Positions 45,367 to 54,531 are shown, counted from the first letter of the stretch. The stretch: DNA of 64,000 nt from Pseudalkalibacillus sp. SCS-8 (GCF_040126055.1 NZ_CP143541.1:3038001-3102000), one strand, 5' to 3'. Numbers and translations are program-made. The notes: a model not told the origin generated them from the letters alone.

Positions 45367-46290
45367 TTAACATGCATCTTCCACTTTTTTGTACCCCGCA
45401 TCAATCGCATCCTTCTCATTTAAGAAGAAAACACGATATTCAATCGGGATCGTCTCCCATTTCTTAGGTTCAACATAGTGTTTCGTTTCGTGATGGCCGA
45501 CATACTTATTCGGTCCTCCGCGTTTATTGAATCGGAATTCATATGGAAGTTCGTCAATCGGCCGCTCTGGATTCCACAATCCTTTTCCAGACTCTTTCGC
45601 CCGAACAACAGCTTGTCCATACTCTTCAAAGTGATCTAAATTCGGATAGATGAAATAAGGTACAGCCAAACCTCTTTCGATCATTTCTTTGTTTAGGTTT
45701 ACGTCAGTCTTTTCCACAATGGCTAACAAACGCCCGTATTGGTCGAATGGATCATCTCCTACGACGATCTCCACGTTCTCACCTTCAGGAAGCAAACACT
45801 TCAGCTGTCGAGTCGCTTCCTCAGCATAATAGCCTTGAGAATCGCCTTGATAATTGGTTTCCGGTGTATCAATTGACACAAACCTAACTTTTGTCGTACC
45901 AAGTACCGGGGTTTCTAGATGAATCGTATCCCCATCAACGACTTTCTTTACAGAAGAGGGGAATCGTCTCGTTACAGGTGGGATTTCTGTTTCTTCGTTC
46001 GTTTCTTCGATATTGGTGTCAGAGGTGACGTGCAACTCTTGCTGATGAATTTCATCTACTTTGCCTGTGATGCGAAACCACTTTCCAGGAACAAGATTAG
46101 GAAGCTTCGTTTGGGCTCTCACAAGAATGCCATTCCCTTCATCATCAATGAAAGGATAATTATAACCGTCCTCTAACGGTTCTTCAGCTTTACCTGCAAG
46201 GAAACCGCCAACTGTAACCTCACTTCCTTTCAGCTCGTCCTTCTCCTGTTTCGCAAGATCTGCAATGCGTATTTCAAGATCACTTTTCAT
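45367..46290 (-). CDS. Staphylococcal-nuclease-like (thermonuclease) protein with OB-fold N-terminus
   Basis: The start at the ATG 46290 (GAGGGTG upstream) gives 307 residues with no signal peptide. Residues ~1-90 look like an OB-fold (GSEVTVGGFLAG...ILVRAQTKLPNLVPGKWFRITGKVDEIHQQELHV). The SNase domain (~105-235) has VVDGDTIHL, VRFVSIDTPETNYQG, DPFDQYGRLLAIV and GLAVPYF, matching the catalytic Asp/Arg/Glu pattern. The C-terminal 50 residues (KYVGHHETKHYVEPKKWETI...FFLNEKDAIDAGYKKVEDAC) resemble the small Ada-like metal-binding module often attached to nucleases, but only the last cysteine remains. Likely a DNA/RNA hydrolase. Confidence 0.88.
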   Translation of the reverse strand: MKSDLEIRIADLAKQEKDELKGSEVTVGGFLAGKAEEPLEDGYNYPFIDDEGNGILVRAQTKLPNLVPGKWFRITGKVDEIHQQELHVTSDTNIEETNEETEIPPVTRRFPSSVKKVVDGDTIHLETPVLGTTKVRFVSIDTPETNYQGDSQGYYAEEATRQLKCLLPEGENVEIVVGDDPFDQYGRLLAIVEKTDVNLNKEMIERGLAVPYFIYPNLDHFEEYGQAVVRAKESGKGLWNPERPIDELPYEFRFNKRGGPNKYVGHHETKHYVEPKKWETIPIEYRVFFLNEKDAIDAGYKKVEDAC

Positions 46291-46418
46291 CAAAACACCC
46301 TCTTTCACTGAGTTACCTTCAGTGTAATACAAGAAGATGGAATCGTTTTATATAAACCGTTGGATTTCAGAAAAATGAGACTTAATGCATGGGTGTGGAG
46401 GAATTTATTCTAGGGGAG

Positions 46419-47519
46419 TTACTGTCCGGTGATTTTTAATAACGCAGCATACGTGTTGATACGACCATTCTCATACAATGTTCCTTTACCAGGAACCGGT
46501 ACCGTTGTCGTTTCAATTGCATTACGCACTTTATTTGCATTTGGTTCGAGGGAAGCAAGCAATGCAGCAAGTCCACTTACAAATGGTGCAGCCATTGAGG
46601 TCCCTGAGAGATATCCATAGTTCGTCTGCCCCATCATGTTCGTAGTGGTTGGTAACGTCGAGAGGATGTCGATACCTGGTGCAGCAACATCAACCCATGC
46701 TGAGCCGAAATTCGAAAATGACGCCTTCGTATCATCTCGGGCAAGCGCTGCCACACTGATGACTTCTGGGTAAGCTGCCGGATAAAAGAGATCCTGTGTA
46801 TTATCGTTTCCAGCTGCAGCAACTTGGATGACTCCTCTACCTGCAGCGTATTGAACAGCACTTTGTACACTTGAACTGAACGAAGGACCACCAAGGCTCA
46901 TATTAATGACTTTTGCACCATTGTCTGTCGCATTGACGATCCCTTTCGCAACATCACTGAATGACCCGCTGCCACTGTCATCCAGAACCTTGATATTCAT
47001 GATTTTAGGGTTAATCGCTAGACCAGCAACGCCAATATCATTCCTTGTTGTAGCAGCAGCAATACCAGCAACATGAGTACCATGACCGTTCACATCTTGG
47101 GACGTTGACGAAGTCGAGAAGTTGACATTCAAGACCATTTTATCAATCAAATCAGGATGTCCACCATTCACGCCCGTATCTAGAATCGCAATTTTCAAGA
47201 GAGAAGACCCTCTCGTGACATTCCAAGCTCTAGTCGAATTGATTTTCAATAGACCCCATTGTTGAGGAAACAGCGGATCATTCGGTGTCAGCTGAGTAAC
47301 CATCAATCCATTGAATTCAGCAAACTTAACCTCTGGGAAATTTGAGAGAAGTCGAAGTGTCGTATTCATACGACTCGAATCGACTTTGATAACGTATATA
47401 TTAAGTTGTGGAATTTGATCGATAACTGTACCACCGACTAACCTGATGATTTCTAACGCTCTTTGAGAAGAAACATTTGCATGGAAACCGATTACAATTT
47501 GATTAGGTAAAAAATTCAT
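46419..47519 (-). CDS. Subtilisin-family (S8) serine protease without a signal peptide
   Basis: About 366 residues from the ATG at 47519. The AGGAGGTG upstream is 14 bases away; a GTG at 47534 overlaps that RBS, so the start is not certain. Residues 1-80 look like an I9 inhibitor propeptide (NQIVIGFHANVSSQRALEIIRLVGGTVIDQIPQLNIYVIKV). The catalytic triad is Asp114 (ILDTGVN), His146 (NGHGTHVAG) and Ser308 (SGTSMAAP), with the oxyanion Asn in AAAGNDN. The lack of an N-terminal hydrophobic stretch suggests an intracellular protease or non-classical export. It is flanked by unrelated genes. Confidence 0.9.
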   Translation of the reverse strand: MNFLPNQIVIGFHANVSSQRALEIIRLVGGTVIDQIPQLNIYVIKVDSSRMNTTLRLLSNFPEVKFAEFNGLMVTQLTPNDPLFPQQWGLLKINSTRAWNVTRGSSLLKIAILDTGVNGGHPDLIDKMVLNVNFSTSSTSQDVNGHGTHVAGIAAATTRNDIGVAGLAINPKIMNIKVLDDSGSGSFSDVAKGIVNATDNGAKVINMSLGGPSFSSSVQSAVQYAAGRGVIQVAAAGNDNTQDLFYPAAYPEVISVAALARDDTKASFSNFGSAWVDVAAPGIDILSTLPTTTNMMGQTNYGYLSGTSMAAPFVSGLAALLASLEPNANKVRNAIETTTVPVPGKGTLYENGRINTYAALLKITGQ

Positions 47520-47640
47520 TATAATTTTTTTCACCTCCTGTCACCATACGTTCTCTATCATCTTACGTAATAGATTGATAGAGGAAACGGCTAGTGAGGA
47601 GATATTGGGAAAAATAGGTTTTATTTCGTGTAAAATATGA

Positions 47641-47677
47641 AAAAAAACCACTTAGTCTTAGGACTTAGTGGTTTTTT
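47641..47677 (-). terminator. Rho-independent terminator
   Basis: CCACTTAGTC (47648-47657) pairs with GACTTAGTGG (47662-47671), with one T-T mismatch, flanked by A and T runs. It follows the small gene at 47681-47923 and could work in both directions. Confidence 0.75.
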
Positions 47678-47680
47678 CGT

Positions 47681-47923
47681 TCAGCTAAATGTTTCATTCT
47701 CATTCGGATTTTGAAGGTCATTAACGAAGTTGCTCATGCTTTCTCCTTCATAAAAATAAGGCTTCATATCTGCTAACCATCGTTGATAGTGTTGGAAGTC
47801 CTGTTCATAGTCACCCGAATAAAAGCGGTGAGCTTCTTGATTCGTCAACGTGTCAATGACAACAATCCCTCTGTACGTCTGTTCATCGGGCTCATCATAA
47901 TCACAAAGCACGTAATAACCCAC
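47681..47923 (-). CDS. Small uncharacterised acidic protein
   Basis: An 80-residue product starting at a GTG (47921-47923) that is 8 bases from AGGAGG. The longer frame to 47956 has this RBS inside it. The sequence is soluble and rich in Asp, Glu, Tyr and Phe (YYVLCDYDEPDEQTYRGIVV; YSGDYEQDFQHYQRWLADMKPYFYEG). I do not recognise a family. Its own terminator follows directly. Confidence 0.6.
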   Translation of the reverse strand: MGYYVLCDYDEPDEQTYRGIVVIDTLTNQEAHRFYSGDYEQDFQHYQRWLADMKPYFYEGESMSNFVNDLQNPNENETFS

Positions 47924-47996
47924 AAGCCACACCTCCTCATTTGTTCTGTCTATCATTTAATGTTGCTTATTAAAGAATTTTCATACGTTATTAAAA

Positions 47997-48026
47997 AAGA
48001 AGGACACAATTGAAGTGTCCTTCTTT
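47997..48026 (-). terminator. Rho-independent terminator after the peptide transporter gene
   Basis: AAGAAGGACAC pairs with GTGTCCTTCTT around a 7-base loop (47998-48026), with A and T runs outside. It lies 10 bases past the stop codon. Confidence 0.8.
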
Positions 48027-48035
48027 CTAGTATCG

Positions 48036-49454
48036 TCATGCTGCTTCTTGTTCTTCTATTTCGTCCACGTGCATGAGTTTCTGCAATGGCTTCGAAATAG
48101 CAAGTAAGATAAGACCAAGAATAAGAGCTGCAATTCCAAGATACAAGAAGATTTCAAAATAGCCGAATTCAGTCGTCAACGATGCAATGTATCCTGCCAG
48201 ATAGTTTGCTGCAGCATTACTCAAGAACCAGACCCCCATCAATAGGGATGCAATCTTGACTGGTGCCATTTTACTTACGAGTGAGAGCCCGATTGGAGAA
48301 AGAGATAGCTCACCTAATGTGTGCAGCAAGTAAGTGACGACCATGAACATCATCGAAACCTTTAGAGTATTGGATGCATCACTGCCTGTTGCCATGACCG
48401 CCGGTACGAGGACCATGAAGCCAAGACCTAAGAGGATCAAGCCGAACGCCATTTTCGTCGGTATAGAGAAATCACCGCGCTTTGACTTGGAAAGCTTCAA
48501 CCACAATGCCGAAACGACCGGTGCCAGAAGTAAGATGAATAAAGGATTCAATGACTGGAAGAACGAAACGGGTACTTCATAACCGAAGACCGTACGATCA
48601 ACAAAGTCTCTTGTATATAAGGTAAAGGATGCACCTGCTTGTTCAAATCCTGCCCAGAACGCAACAGTGAAACATGCCAATATCAAGATGACAGCTGTGC
48701 GTTGTTTCTCTTGCTTCGTCAATGGTTTCGGTTTTGCATTGCTATCAAGAGATGGTTTCATTTTCGCCGCAGCAGGCTTCGTTCCAATATCACCAAGGTA
48801 TTTCTTCGAAAGCGCATTGAAGGTAACTTGTCCAATGATCATCCCGATCGAGGATGCAAGGAATGCATATTTGAATCCAAAGACTTCAATACCTGTAGGC
48901 GTCGTTGAAGCAAACCAATTCGCATAGATCAACCCAGCAACTAATGGAGAGATCAGTGCTCCTAAATTAATTCCCATATAAAATATGGTGAAAGCTGAGT
49001 CCTTGCGAGGGTCATTCTTCGAGTATAATTCCCCGACCAAAGTCGAAATGTTCGGTTTAAAGAAGCCGTTCCCGATGATCAACAGTAATAACCCAAGATA
49101 AAGCCCCCATTTTTCCTGGACCGCAAATAACGTGAAGTCTCCTAGCGCCATCGTGATACCACCAATGGTGATCGCTGTCCGGAGCCCCATCCACTTATCT
49201 GTCAAGTAGCCTCCGATCAAGGGTGTAAAGTATACCAAACCTGTATATATCCCATACAATTGCAATGCGGAAGCTTTATCAAATCCAAGTCCTCCACTAA
49301 TCAATTCCGCAGTCAGATAAAGGATGAGGATCGATCTCATTCCGTAATAGCTGTAACGCTCCCACATTTCTGTGATGAATAATAAGAACAAACCCTTCGG
49401 ATGTTTCTGTTTCTTTGTATAAACATCCTTGTCTTCAATAATCGTCCCTTCCAT
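48036..49454 (-). CDS. dtpT: Proton-dependent di/tripeptide transporter (POT/PTR family)
   Basis: The 472-residue product has 12-14 predicted membrane helices. The POT signature ITEMWERYSYYGMRSILILYLT (ExxERFxYYG) is in the first helix, with GGYLTDKWMGLR and FTIFYMGINLGALISPL following. These proteins import short peptides with protons. AGGAGG and an ATG at 49454 set the start; the frame extends upstream to 49505 without an RBS. The gene stands alone, with a terminator below and the 20-bp tandem repeat above. Confidence 0.92.
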   Translation of the reverse strand: MEGTIIEDKDVYTKKQKHPKGLFLLFITEMWERYSYYGMRSILILYLTAELISGGLGFDKASALQLYGIYTGLVYFTPLIGGYLTDKWMGLRTAITIGGITMALGDFTLFAVQEKWGLYLGLLLLIIGNGFFKPNISTLVGELYSKNDPRKDSAFTIFYMGINLGALISPLVAGLIYANWFASTTPTGIEVFGFKYAFLASSIGMIIGQVTFNALSKKYLGDIGTKPAAAKMKPSLDSNAKPKPLTKQEKQRTAVILILACFTVAFWAGFEQAGASFTLYTRDFVDRTVFGYEVPVSFFQSLNPLFILLLAPVVSALWLKLSKSKRGDFSIPTKMAFGLILLGLGFMVLVPAVMATGSDASNTLKVSMMFMVVTYLLHTLGELSLSPIGLSLVSKMAPVKIASLLMGVWFLSNAAANYLAGYIASLTTEFGYFEIFLYLGIAALILGLILLAISKPLQKLMHVDEIEEQEAA

Positions 49455-49600
49455 GATGTGTTCCTCCTCAGATGTCTGACGACTGTCAATAAATATATTT
49501 TTCAATAATATTCGAATGTAAATCTTTTGTAAAGGGAGTAGACAAAAAGTTGAAATAGGAAGAAAAATCGGTCTTTTTTTGATTTGACCATCTGGTGTTC

Positions 49601-49700
49601 GAAATTATGAACCTATTTATGGATTTACGAACCTAATCTCGAAATTTTGAACCTATCTGCGGAATTATGAACCTATTTTAAAAATTATGCACCAAATTGC
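49601..49700. repeat. Five tandem 20-bp units
   Basis: Units start at 49601, 49621, 49641, 49661 and 49681 with an exact 20-base period. The consensus is roughly GAAATTATGAACCTATTTNN; the core ATGAACCTA varies as ACGAACCTA, TTGAACCTA and ATGCACCAA. It is the only recognisable content of 49455-49729. Confidence 0.85.
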
Positions 49701-49729
49701 TGATGCTATAGACGAAATCATAGCCTCTC

Positions 49730-50386
49730 TTAAACTTCAGTCAAATCTTCTAAACGAATAACACGAGAAAAGCAATGCAGAATATCGTTGTTATGGGTAA
49801 CGACGACAATGGTGACACCCTTCTCATTCAGCTTCTTCAAGTACCCGAGGATTACTCTTTCGTTATCTTCATCAAGACTCGCTGTCGGTTCGTCGGCCAA
49901 AATCAATTCACTTTCCTTCAGGATGAGCCGCATGATCGCAATCCGTTGCTGCTCGCCCCCGCTTAATTGATACACCCTCTTTTCCTTTAAGGAGCCCAGG
50001 CCAAATTCATCCAGCAGCTGGTTGATTCTTTCTTCCTTCTCTCTTTTTTTCAGTTTCTTATATTCAAGAGCAAGCTCTAGATTCCAAGCCACTGTTTCAT
50101 CTTCTACAAGTCCATAGTTCTGGAACAGGTACCCAATCTTCTCTCTTCTTAGCATCATCGCGTCTTTCGAATGGACACCTGGATTCTTTTTGTTGAATAG
50201 ATGGATGCTTCCTTTATCCTTTTCAGTAATGAGACCGATGATATTCAACATGGTCGTTTTCCCTTTACCGCTCTCACCTGTAATGGCAATCATCTCACCT
50301 TTTTTAACACTGAGGTTAACATTAGAGAAAATTTCCGATTTCTTATCATATCCTTTGGACACATTGGTCAGCTCAATAAGAGACAT
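49730..50386 (-). CDS. ABC transporter ATP-binding protein (bacteriocin-type exporter)
   Basis: A 218-residue ATPase of the LolD/MacB/putative bacteriocin exporter type. It shows Walker A GESGKGKTT (residues ~37-45), Q-loop LFQNYGLVEDETVAWNL, signature LSGGEQQR, Walker B LILADEPTASLD and the H-loop VTHNN. It directly follows the DUF1430 membrane protein gene with three bases between, and the two probably form one transporter. Confidence 0.92.
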   Translation of the reverse strand: MSLIELTNVSKGYDKKSEIFSNVNLSVKKGEMIAITGESGKGKTTMLNIIGLITEKDKGSIHLFNKKNPGVHSKDAMMLRREKIGYLFQNYGLVEDETVAWNLELALEYKKLKKREKEERINQLLDEFGLGSLKEKRVYQLSGGEQQRIAIMRLILKESELILADEPTASLDEDNERVILGYLKKLNEKGVTIVVVTHNNDILHCFSRVIRLEDLTEV

Positions 50387-50389
50387 AAA

Positions 50390-52414
50390 TCATCCACCTT
50401 TAACGAGTTTATGTAGATCCTGTTTGATGATTTTTTTATACAAGTACAATAAAACCAGAAAATCCACCGCTAATATGGAAAGGTACAGAACGATATTGAA
50501 TTCCATAAAGGCAGACAATACGATGCCACTAATCATGAAAACGACAATGAAAATTTGTTTTTTGAAGGATTTCAATGATTCGTATCCATGTATATATTGA
50601 AGGGCGTACCTTCTATTGTTCGAAGTCACGTCAACGTAATTTGAAATATATAAAATGAAAATGAGAGTAAATAAGAAGAGGACCGAGAAAACCAATGAAT
50701 TGTAGAGGATGAATTCAACAAAGTAGACTTTGTCCATGTATGGTGTCAGGAGAGTCCCAACGTTAACGAGTTTATCCAGTCTATGTGCTGAAATTGTTTG
50801 GCTGAATTCCTCCCGTTGTTCCGACTGGACATAGAAGTCTCCAGCATTCAAGAGGTCATAATAATACATATTGCTGAAATCCCCTTGATCGACCACGATA
50901 ATCGTGTCTTTCAATTTGACATCGGCTTCATCCCCGCTACTTTGCCCTAGCAGTTCATGCTCCTGACCATCCGCTATATAAAGGATATTAAGATCATGAA
51001 TGCTTCTCTTTTCTTCTGACAACCCGAAATACCGATCATAATTCATCCAGTGGTTGAATTTCTCAATATAGATTTGTTTGATCTCATCCTCTTGAGTCTC
51101 ATACTGGGCTGGAACGAAGATGGTCGGTTGATCAAAATTTAAATCTGTAATACGTTCTCCAGCTTTGTTCTTCACGTTCATGAAACGGTTCAGATAACGT
51201 TCATTCACAACAATATGGTTATCCTGTACAGACTGATAGATATCCTCTTTCTTGAGACCATTTCGTTCAAGATATTCCGTTGATAACAAACCAAGTATGT
51301 AGGCGTCGTTCACATAAAGACGATCCTGTTCATCGTATCGCTCATAAATCGTTTTAATAGCGTGACCATATTGCTCGAGAAGGTCAAGGTTTTTCCGAGC
51401 GCGTTCATCTTCATCGTAATTATAACCATTGGATGTAAAGTATCCAGCTAATTTTTGGTATTGTTCAACATCCTTTTGTTTCTCTTTGTACGTTTCGTAA
51501 TTTGAGAGGAATGCAGACATCGAAACTGTAATCGCCAGAATCAGAACAATCTTAATCGCGTATAACGAGTACGTTAAACGGTTCGAATACACTTTATTCT
51601 TGATCATCAGGTTTATATCAATGAATTTCAGGCTGATTTGTGTCATCAGCAACATGAGAATATTCAATAGGACCACGATAAACAGGAACGCGGATAACAA
51701 ATAAAAGTAGCGAGGGACTACATTACCGACAGCCAAATAGTAACAGAAATGAATCGTGAGTGTGATGAGCACGATGACAATTTCCATTTTTATAAAATCT
51801 ACTAACGTGCTCTTGATCATCTTCATGTTCGAAAAGCCGAGCATCTTCTTGATGGCATTGACTTTGATTCTTGTAAACGTGTAAATGAATAAGACCAGCT
51901 GACTTAAAAGGAACAACAATCCGAAGTTCAGCGCATTGTACGAAATGATTTGGGTATAATTGATTTTTTCCTGATAAGGTCGGATGGAAAGCCCGATTTC
52001 TCGGCTTAATTCTGAGAGGTTCTGTTTTGGAATATCCGTATAAAAAACGCCGTTATGATCAATGAAATCCTCTTTCGTAAGAATGTGATAGGATAAATGC
52101 GTATCTGGAGAGATGGATCTTGGCTGCTTAATTTTATCAATCTGACTATGATAAATTTCATAGCTGAATTGATTGCCCGAGGTCACAGGAGTTTTAATGA
52201 GTTGAAGATTACAAGATTCGTCATTCAGACAGCTCGAATTCAATTGTTCATAGAGTGCATTCAGCTCATTCCCCGAATACTCCTCTACAAAATAGCCATC
52301 TAAAGATGAATCCCCAAGGTTATTCAATTCGTAAATATCATAAATGGATTTATTGAAAATAAAAGACAAGAGTAAGAGCTGCCCAACAAGGAAGATAAAT
52401 AGTAACTTTTTCAT
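50390..52414 (-). CDS. Bacteriocin-associated integral membrane protein (DUF1430)
   Basis: The 674-residue product has an N-terminal membrane segment (LLFIFLVGQLLLLSFIFN), a large external region, three central helices near residues 165-250, another external region, and further helices at the C-terminus (SLVFSVLFLFTLIFILYIS; VVFMISGIVLSAFM; NIVLYLSILAVDFLVLLYLY). This is the plan of the DUF1430 permeases found with lactococcin 972-type bacteriocins and their ATPase. The motif IKKMLGFSNMKMIKSTLVDF is typical of such permeases. It is cotranscribed with the ATPase and with the small membrane protein gene upstream. Peptide export or self-immunity is likely. Confidence 0.85.
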   Translation of the reverse strand: MKKLLFIFLVGQLLLLSFIFNKSIYDIYELNNLGDSSLDGYFVEEYSGNELNALYEQLNSSCLNDESCNLQLIKTPVTSGNQFSYEIYHSQIDKIKQPRSISPDTHLSYHILTKEDFIDHNGVFYTDIPKQNLSELSREIGLSIRPYQEKINYTQIISYNALNFGLLFLLSQLVLFIYTFTRIKVNAIKKMLGFSNMKMIKSTLVDFIKMEIVIVLITLTIHFCYYLAVGNVVPRYFYLLSAFLFIVVLLNILMLLMTQISLKFIDINLMIKNKVYSNRLTYSLYAIKIVLILAITVSMSAFLSNYETYKEKQKDVEQYQKLAGYFTSNGYNYDEDERARKNLDLLEQYGHAIKTIYERYDEQDRLYVNDAYILGLLSTEYLERNGLKKEDIYQSVQDNHIVVNERYLNRFMNVKNKAGERITDLNFDQPTIFVPAQYETQEDEIKQIYIEKFNHWMNYDRYFGLSEEKRSIHDLNILYIADGQEHELLGQSSGDEADVKLKDTIIVVDQGDFSNMYYYDLLNAGDFYVQSEQREEFSQTISAHRLDKLVNVGTLLTPYMDKVYFVEFILYNSLVFSVLFLFTLIFILYISNYVDVTSNNRRYALQYIHGYESLKSFKKQIFIVVFMISGIVLSAFMEFNIVLYLSILAVDFLVLLYLYKKIIKQDLHKLVKGG

Positions 52415-52492
52415 AGTATGCGTACTCCCTAAACGAAAGTGGATTTACAACCTTACTCTTTATGACGTAATTTTTGGAAAAAAGTTCTTTTT

Positions 52493-52636
52493 TTATGATT
52501 TTTTTGAAATATAGGACACAAGCCCTGCCACAAGGAAAACCATGATCAAGCCGATGTAAAGAAAGGGGAATGAACCTCGTAAGAAGATGATAGGCACAAT
52601 CATCAGTAAGAAGAGATAAAAGAAATATTTATACAT
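52493..52636 (-). CDS. Small two-helix membrane protein
   Basis: A 47-residue product (ATG at 52636) with two hydrophobic segments (FFYLFLLMIVPIIFL and YIGLIMVFLVAGLVSYI) and a KKS tail. The RBS is a weak GAAGGTG. The longer frame to 52714 overlaps the divergent gene. It heads the exporter operon, 78 bases before DUF1430, where a bacteriocin or immunity gene often stands. It has no cysteine or leader-peptide motif of a bacteriocin, so immunity or an accessory role is as likely. Confidence 0.6.
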   Translation of the reverse strand: MYKYFFYLFLLMIVPIIFLRGSFPFLYIGLIMVFLVAGLVSYISKKS

Positions 52637-52717
52637 ACGAACACCTTCTTTCAGCGTTTTAACGGAACCCCCTTCTGAGTGCCTACGTCTATTAAGAAAG
52701 AGGGGGGATGCCACGTT

Positions 52718-53203
52718 ATGAAGCTACTTATTTCAATTACTGTTTTCATTATATTCGGTTTGTCAATTCTATTTGGTATCCATCTATATACTGAGCCTGT
52801 TTCCATTCAGCTTGTTGAAACGGATAAAACGTTACCTGAAAGGTATCAAAAAGATCGTTTAACAGATTATTTACTGACAATGGTACATACAGAGGAAGGA
52901 TTTGAGGAAAAGTGGGAGGAATTCCAGTTATCAGGCACGGCTCCAACCATTGATTTTAACCGCTATGATTCTTTCTTTTTAGGATTCAACGAATCTGGAG
53001 GCTGTGCCATCAAACCTGAACATCTTGAATTTAAGAAAAAAGAAAAGTCTTTGATCGTCCGTATATCAACGCCTTACGAGTATTGTCAGGACATGGCCGT
53101 ACCACGAACCTTCGTTTATAAGCTGGAAAAAGAGTTGGCGAAAGAGCTGACTGAAATGGTCATCGTAAATGAAAGAGAAGAGAAAAAAGTTCCGATCGAT
53201 TAA
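52718..53203 (+). CDS. Secreted or membrane-anchored uncharacterised protein
   Basis: A 161-residue product from the ATG at 52718 (GAGGGGGG upstream). The first 25 residues are a hydrophobic signal or anchor (KLLISITVFIIFGLSILFGIHLY). The soluble part has two cysteines (GGCAIKPEHLEF and YEYCQDMAVPRTFVYKLE), which may form a disulfide, reminiscent of PrcB-like beta-sandwich domains; this is a weak match. It is divergent from the exporter operon. Its TAA shares three bases with the stop of the convergent TPR gene. Confidence 0.65.
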   Translation: MKLLISITVFIIFGLSILFGIHLYTEPVSIQLVETDKTLPERYQKDRLTDYLLTMVHTEEGFEEKWEEFQLSGTAPTIDFNRYDSFFLGFNESGGCAIKPEHLEFKKKEKSLIVRISTPYEYCQDMAVPRTFVYKLEKELAKELTEMVIVNEREEKKVPID

Positions 53204-53769
53204 CGAATTTGAGCTACAAGCTGGATGGCCTGTTCTGTGGAATCTATTAAGGAAGGTTCATTCTTTGCCTTCCTTATTTCCAGTGCTTCATGGAAACAAG
53301 ATAATGCCTCATCCAATTTCCCCTGTTCCAACAAGCATTTTCCTTTGTGCTGTAAGGCGAAATCTTTGAACACCTTTAAATCGCTTTTCTCACAATACGT
53401 GAATGCACGATTAAAGTAGTGGAGAGCCATTTCATGCTGGTTATCATACTTCAATGCTTCACCAAGACGGATGTAAGAGACGACCTCTTTTTTCTCGTCT
53501 TTCTTCTCAATTGCCACCTCTAGGCTTCTTGTTAAATGGGCAATTGCTTTTTCAGGCTGACCAAGGATCCGATAAAGATTTCCCAACGTTCCTTGTAGAA
53601 AGTAAACATCCTCATCTTCTTCCACATGCTTCAAAGCGACTTCCAACTTAGAAACAAATGCCTTGATAACTTCCGGATCCTTCGGTTTTTCTCTTAAGTA
53701 CTCGTTTTCATCAAAGTAAATATACGCGTTAATCGACAATAGCTCATCCTTTAATACTCCTATATCCAC
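53200..53769 (-). CDS. TPR-repeat protein
   Basis: A 189-residue protein starting at GTG (AGGGGGAAG upstream). It has about four tetratricopeptide repeats, visible as LQGTLGNLYRILGQPEKAIAHLTRSLEVA, SYIRLGEALKYDNQHEMALHYFNRAF and LQHKGKCLLEQGKLDEALSCFHEALEI. No signal peptide, so it is a cytoplasmic protein-interaction scaffold. The DUF3885 gene lies 12 bases upstream. Confidence 0.85.
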   Translation of the reverse strand: MDIGVLKDELLSINAYIYFDENEYLREKPKDPEVIKAFVSKLEVALKHVEEDEDVYFLQGTLGNLYRILGQPEKAIAHLTRSLEVAIEKKDEKKEVVSYIRLGEALKYDNQHEMALHYFNRAFTYCEKSDLKVFKDFALQHKGKCLLEQGKLDEALSCFHEALEIRKAKNEPSLIDSTEQAIQLVAQIR

Positions 53770-53781
53770 AGGCTTCCCCCT

Positions 53782-54429
53782 TTAACGAAATACGCTTTCT
53801 ATCTGCTCGCGATCGTACTCCAAAATCCATTCGTTATACGTTTCATATAGATAAAGAATCTCTTTTTTATCCGCTGCGATTACGTCACAGCCACGATCAT
53901 CATACATATGGAAGATGATTTTCTTCGTAACGTTAATGAAATACACGTTATATGCATATTTCGGCTTTTTTAGAAGCCTATTAGAGTTGGTCGAATCTTC
54001 AGCTGCAATCGCCATTAAAAGCTTTCTGTACTTGATGTGATTCTTCCTACAAGGAAAGATGAAACGATGTGTCACATCGTTTTCCTCCCCGTAAACACTT
54101 GGCACGATACGATGCTTCAATCTGTACAAAGCTTTATGCTCTTTTACATATTTCTTATGGAAACGTAACGGTCTTTTCTGAAGTACAACATCCCCTTTGG
54201 GACAGTGAAAATCCTTCACCATGAAAAGGTCATCTTCATTCTCAAAAACCGAATCAAAGAGGGTGAAAGCACGCTTCTCAATTCTTCTCTGGTTCCGAGC
54301 ATCCTCTAAGGTTAGACTAGGATCCGCCAATTCAAAACGGATTCCTGGTTCCCACGAATAAAATAACGGCGGATGCAAGGTAAGACCTTGAAAATACTTT
54401 TGTAGAAAAAGTTCAAGTTGCATCGTCAT
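53782..54429 (-). CDS. DUF3885 domain protein
   Basis: A 215-residue protein with the DUF3885 C-terminal signature YDDRGCDVIAADKKEILYLYETYNEWILEYDREQIESVF. The N-terminal segment LHPPLFYSWEPGIRFEL also fits the family. Starts at ATG 54429 with AAGGAG. These proteins are common in Bacillus, sometimes next to toxin or immunity genes, but their function is unknown. Confidence 0.85.
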   Translation of the reverse strand: MTMQLELFLQKYFQGLTLHPPLFYSWEPGIRFELADPSLTLEDARNQRRIEKRAFTLFDSVFENEDDLFMVKDFHCPKGDVVLQKRPLRFHKKYVKEHKALYRLKHRIVPSVYGEENDVTHRFIFPCRKNHIKYRKLLMAIAAEDSTNSNRLLKKPKYAYNVYFINVTKKIIFHMYDDRGCDVIAADKKEILYLYETYNEWILEYDREQIESVFR

Positions 54430-54531
54430 GAATCTGACTCCTTCTTTCCATAAAGGTCCATTGGGATAAACATATCAAACGTGTTTTCAACTTTAGAAGA
54501 AACACATCCACGCCTCCCATTATCCCCTAGG

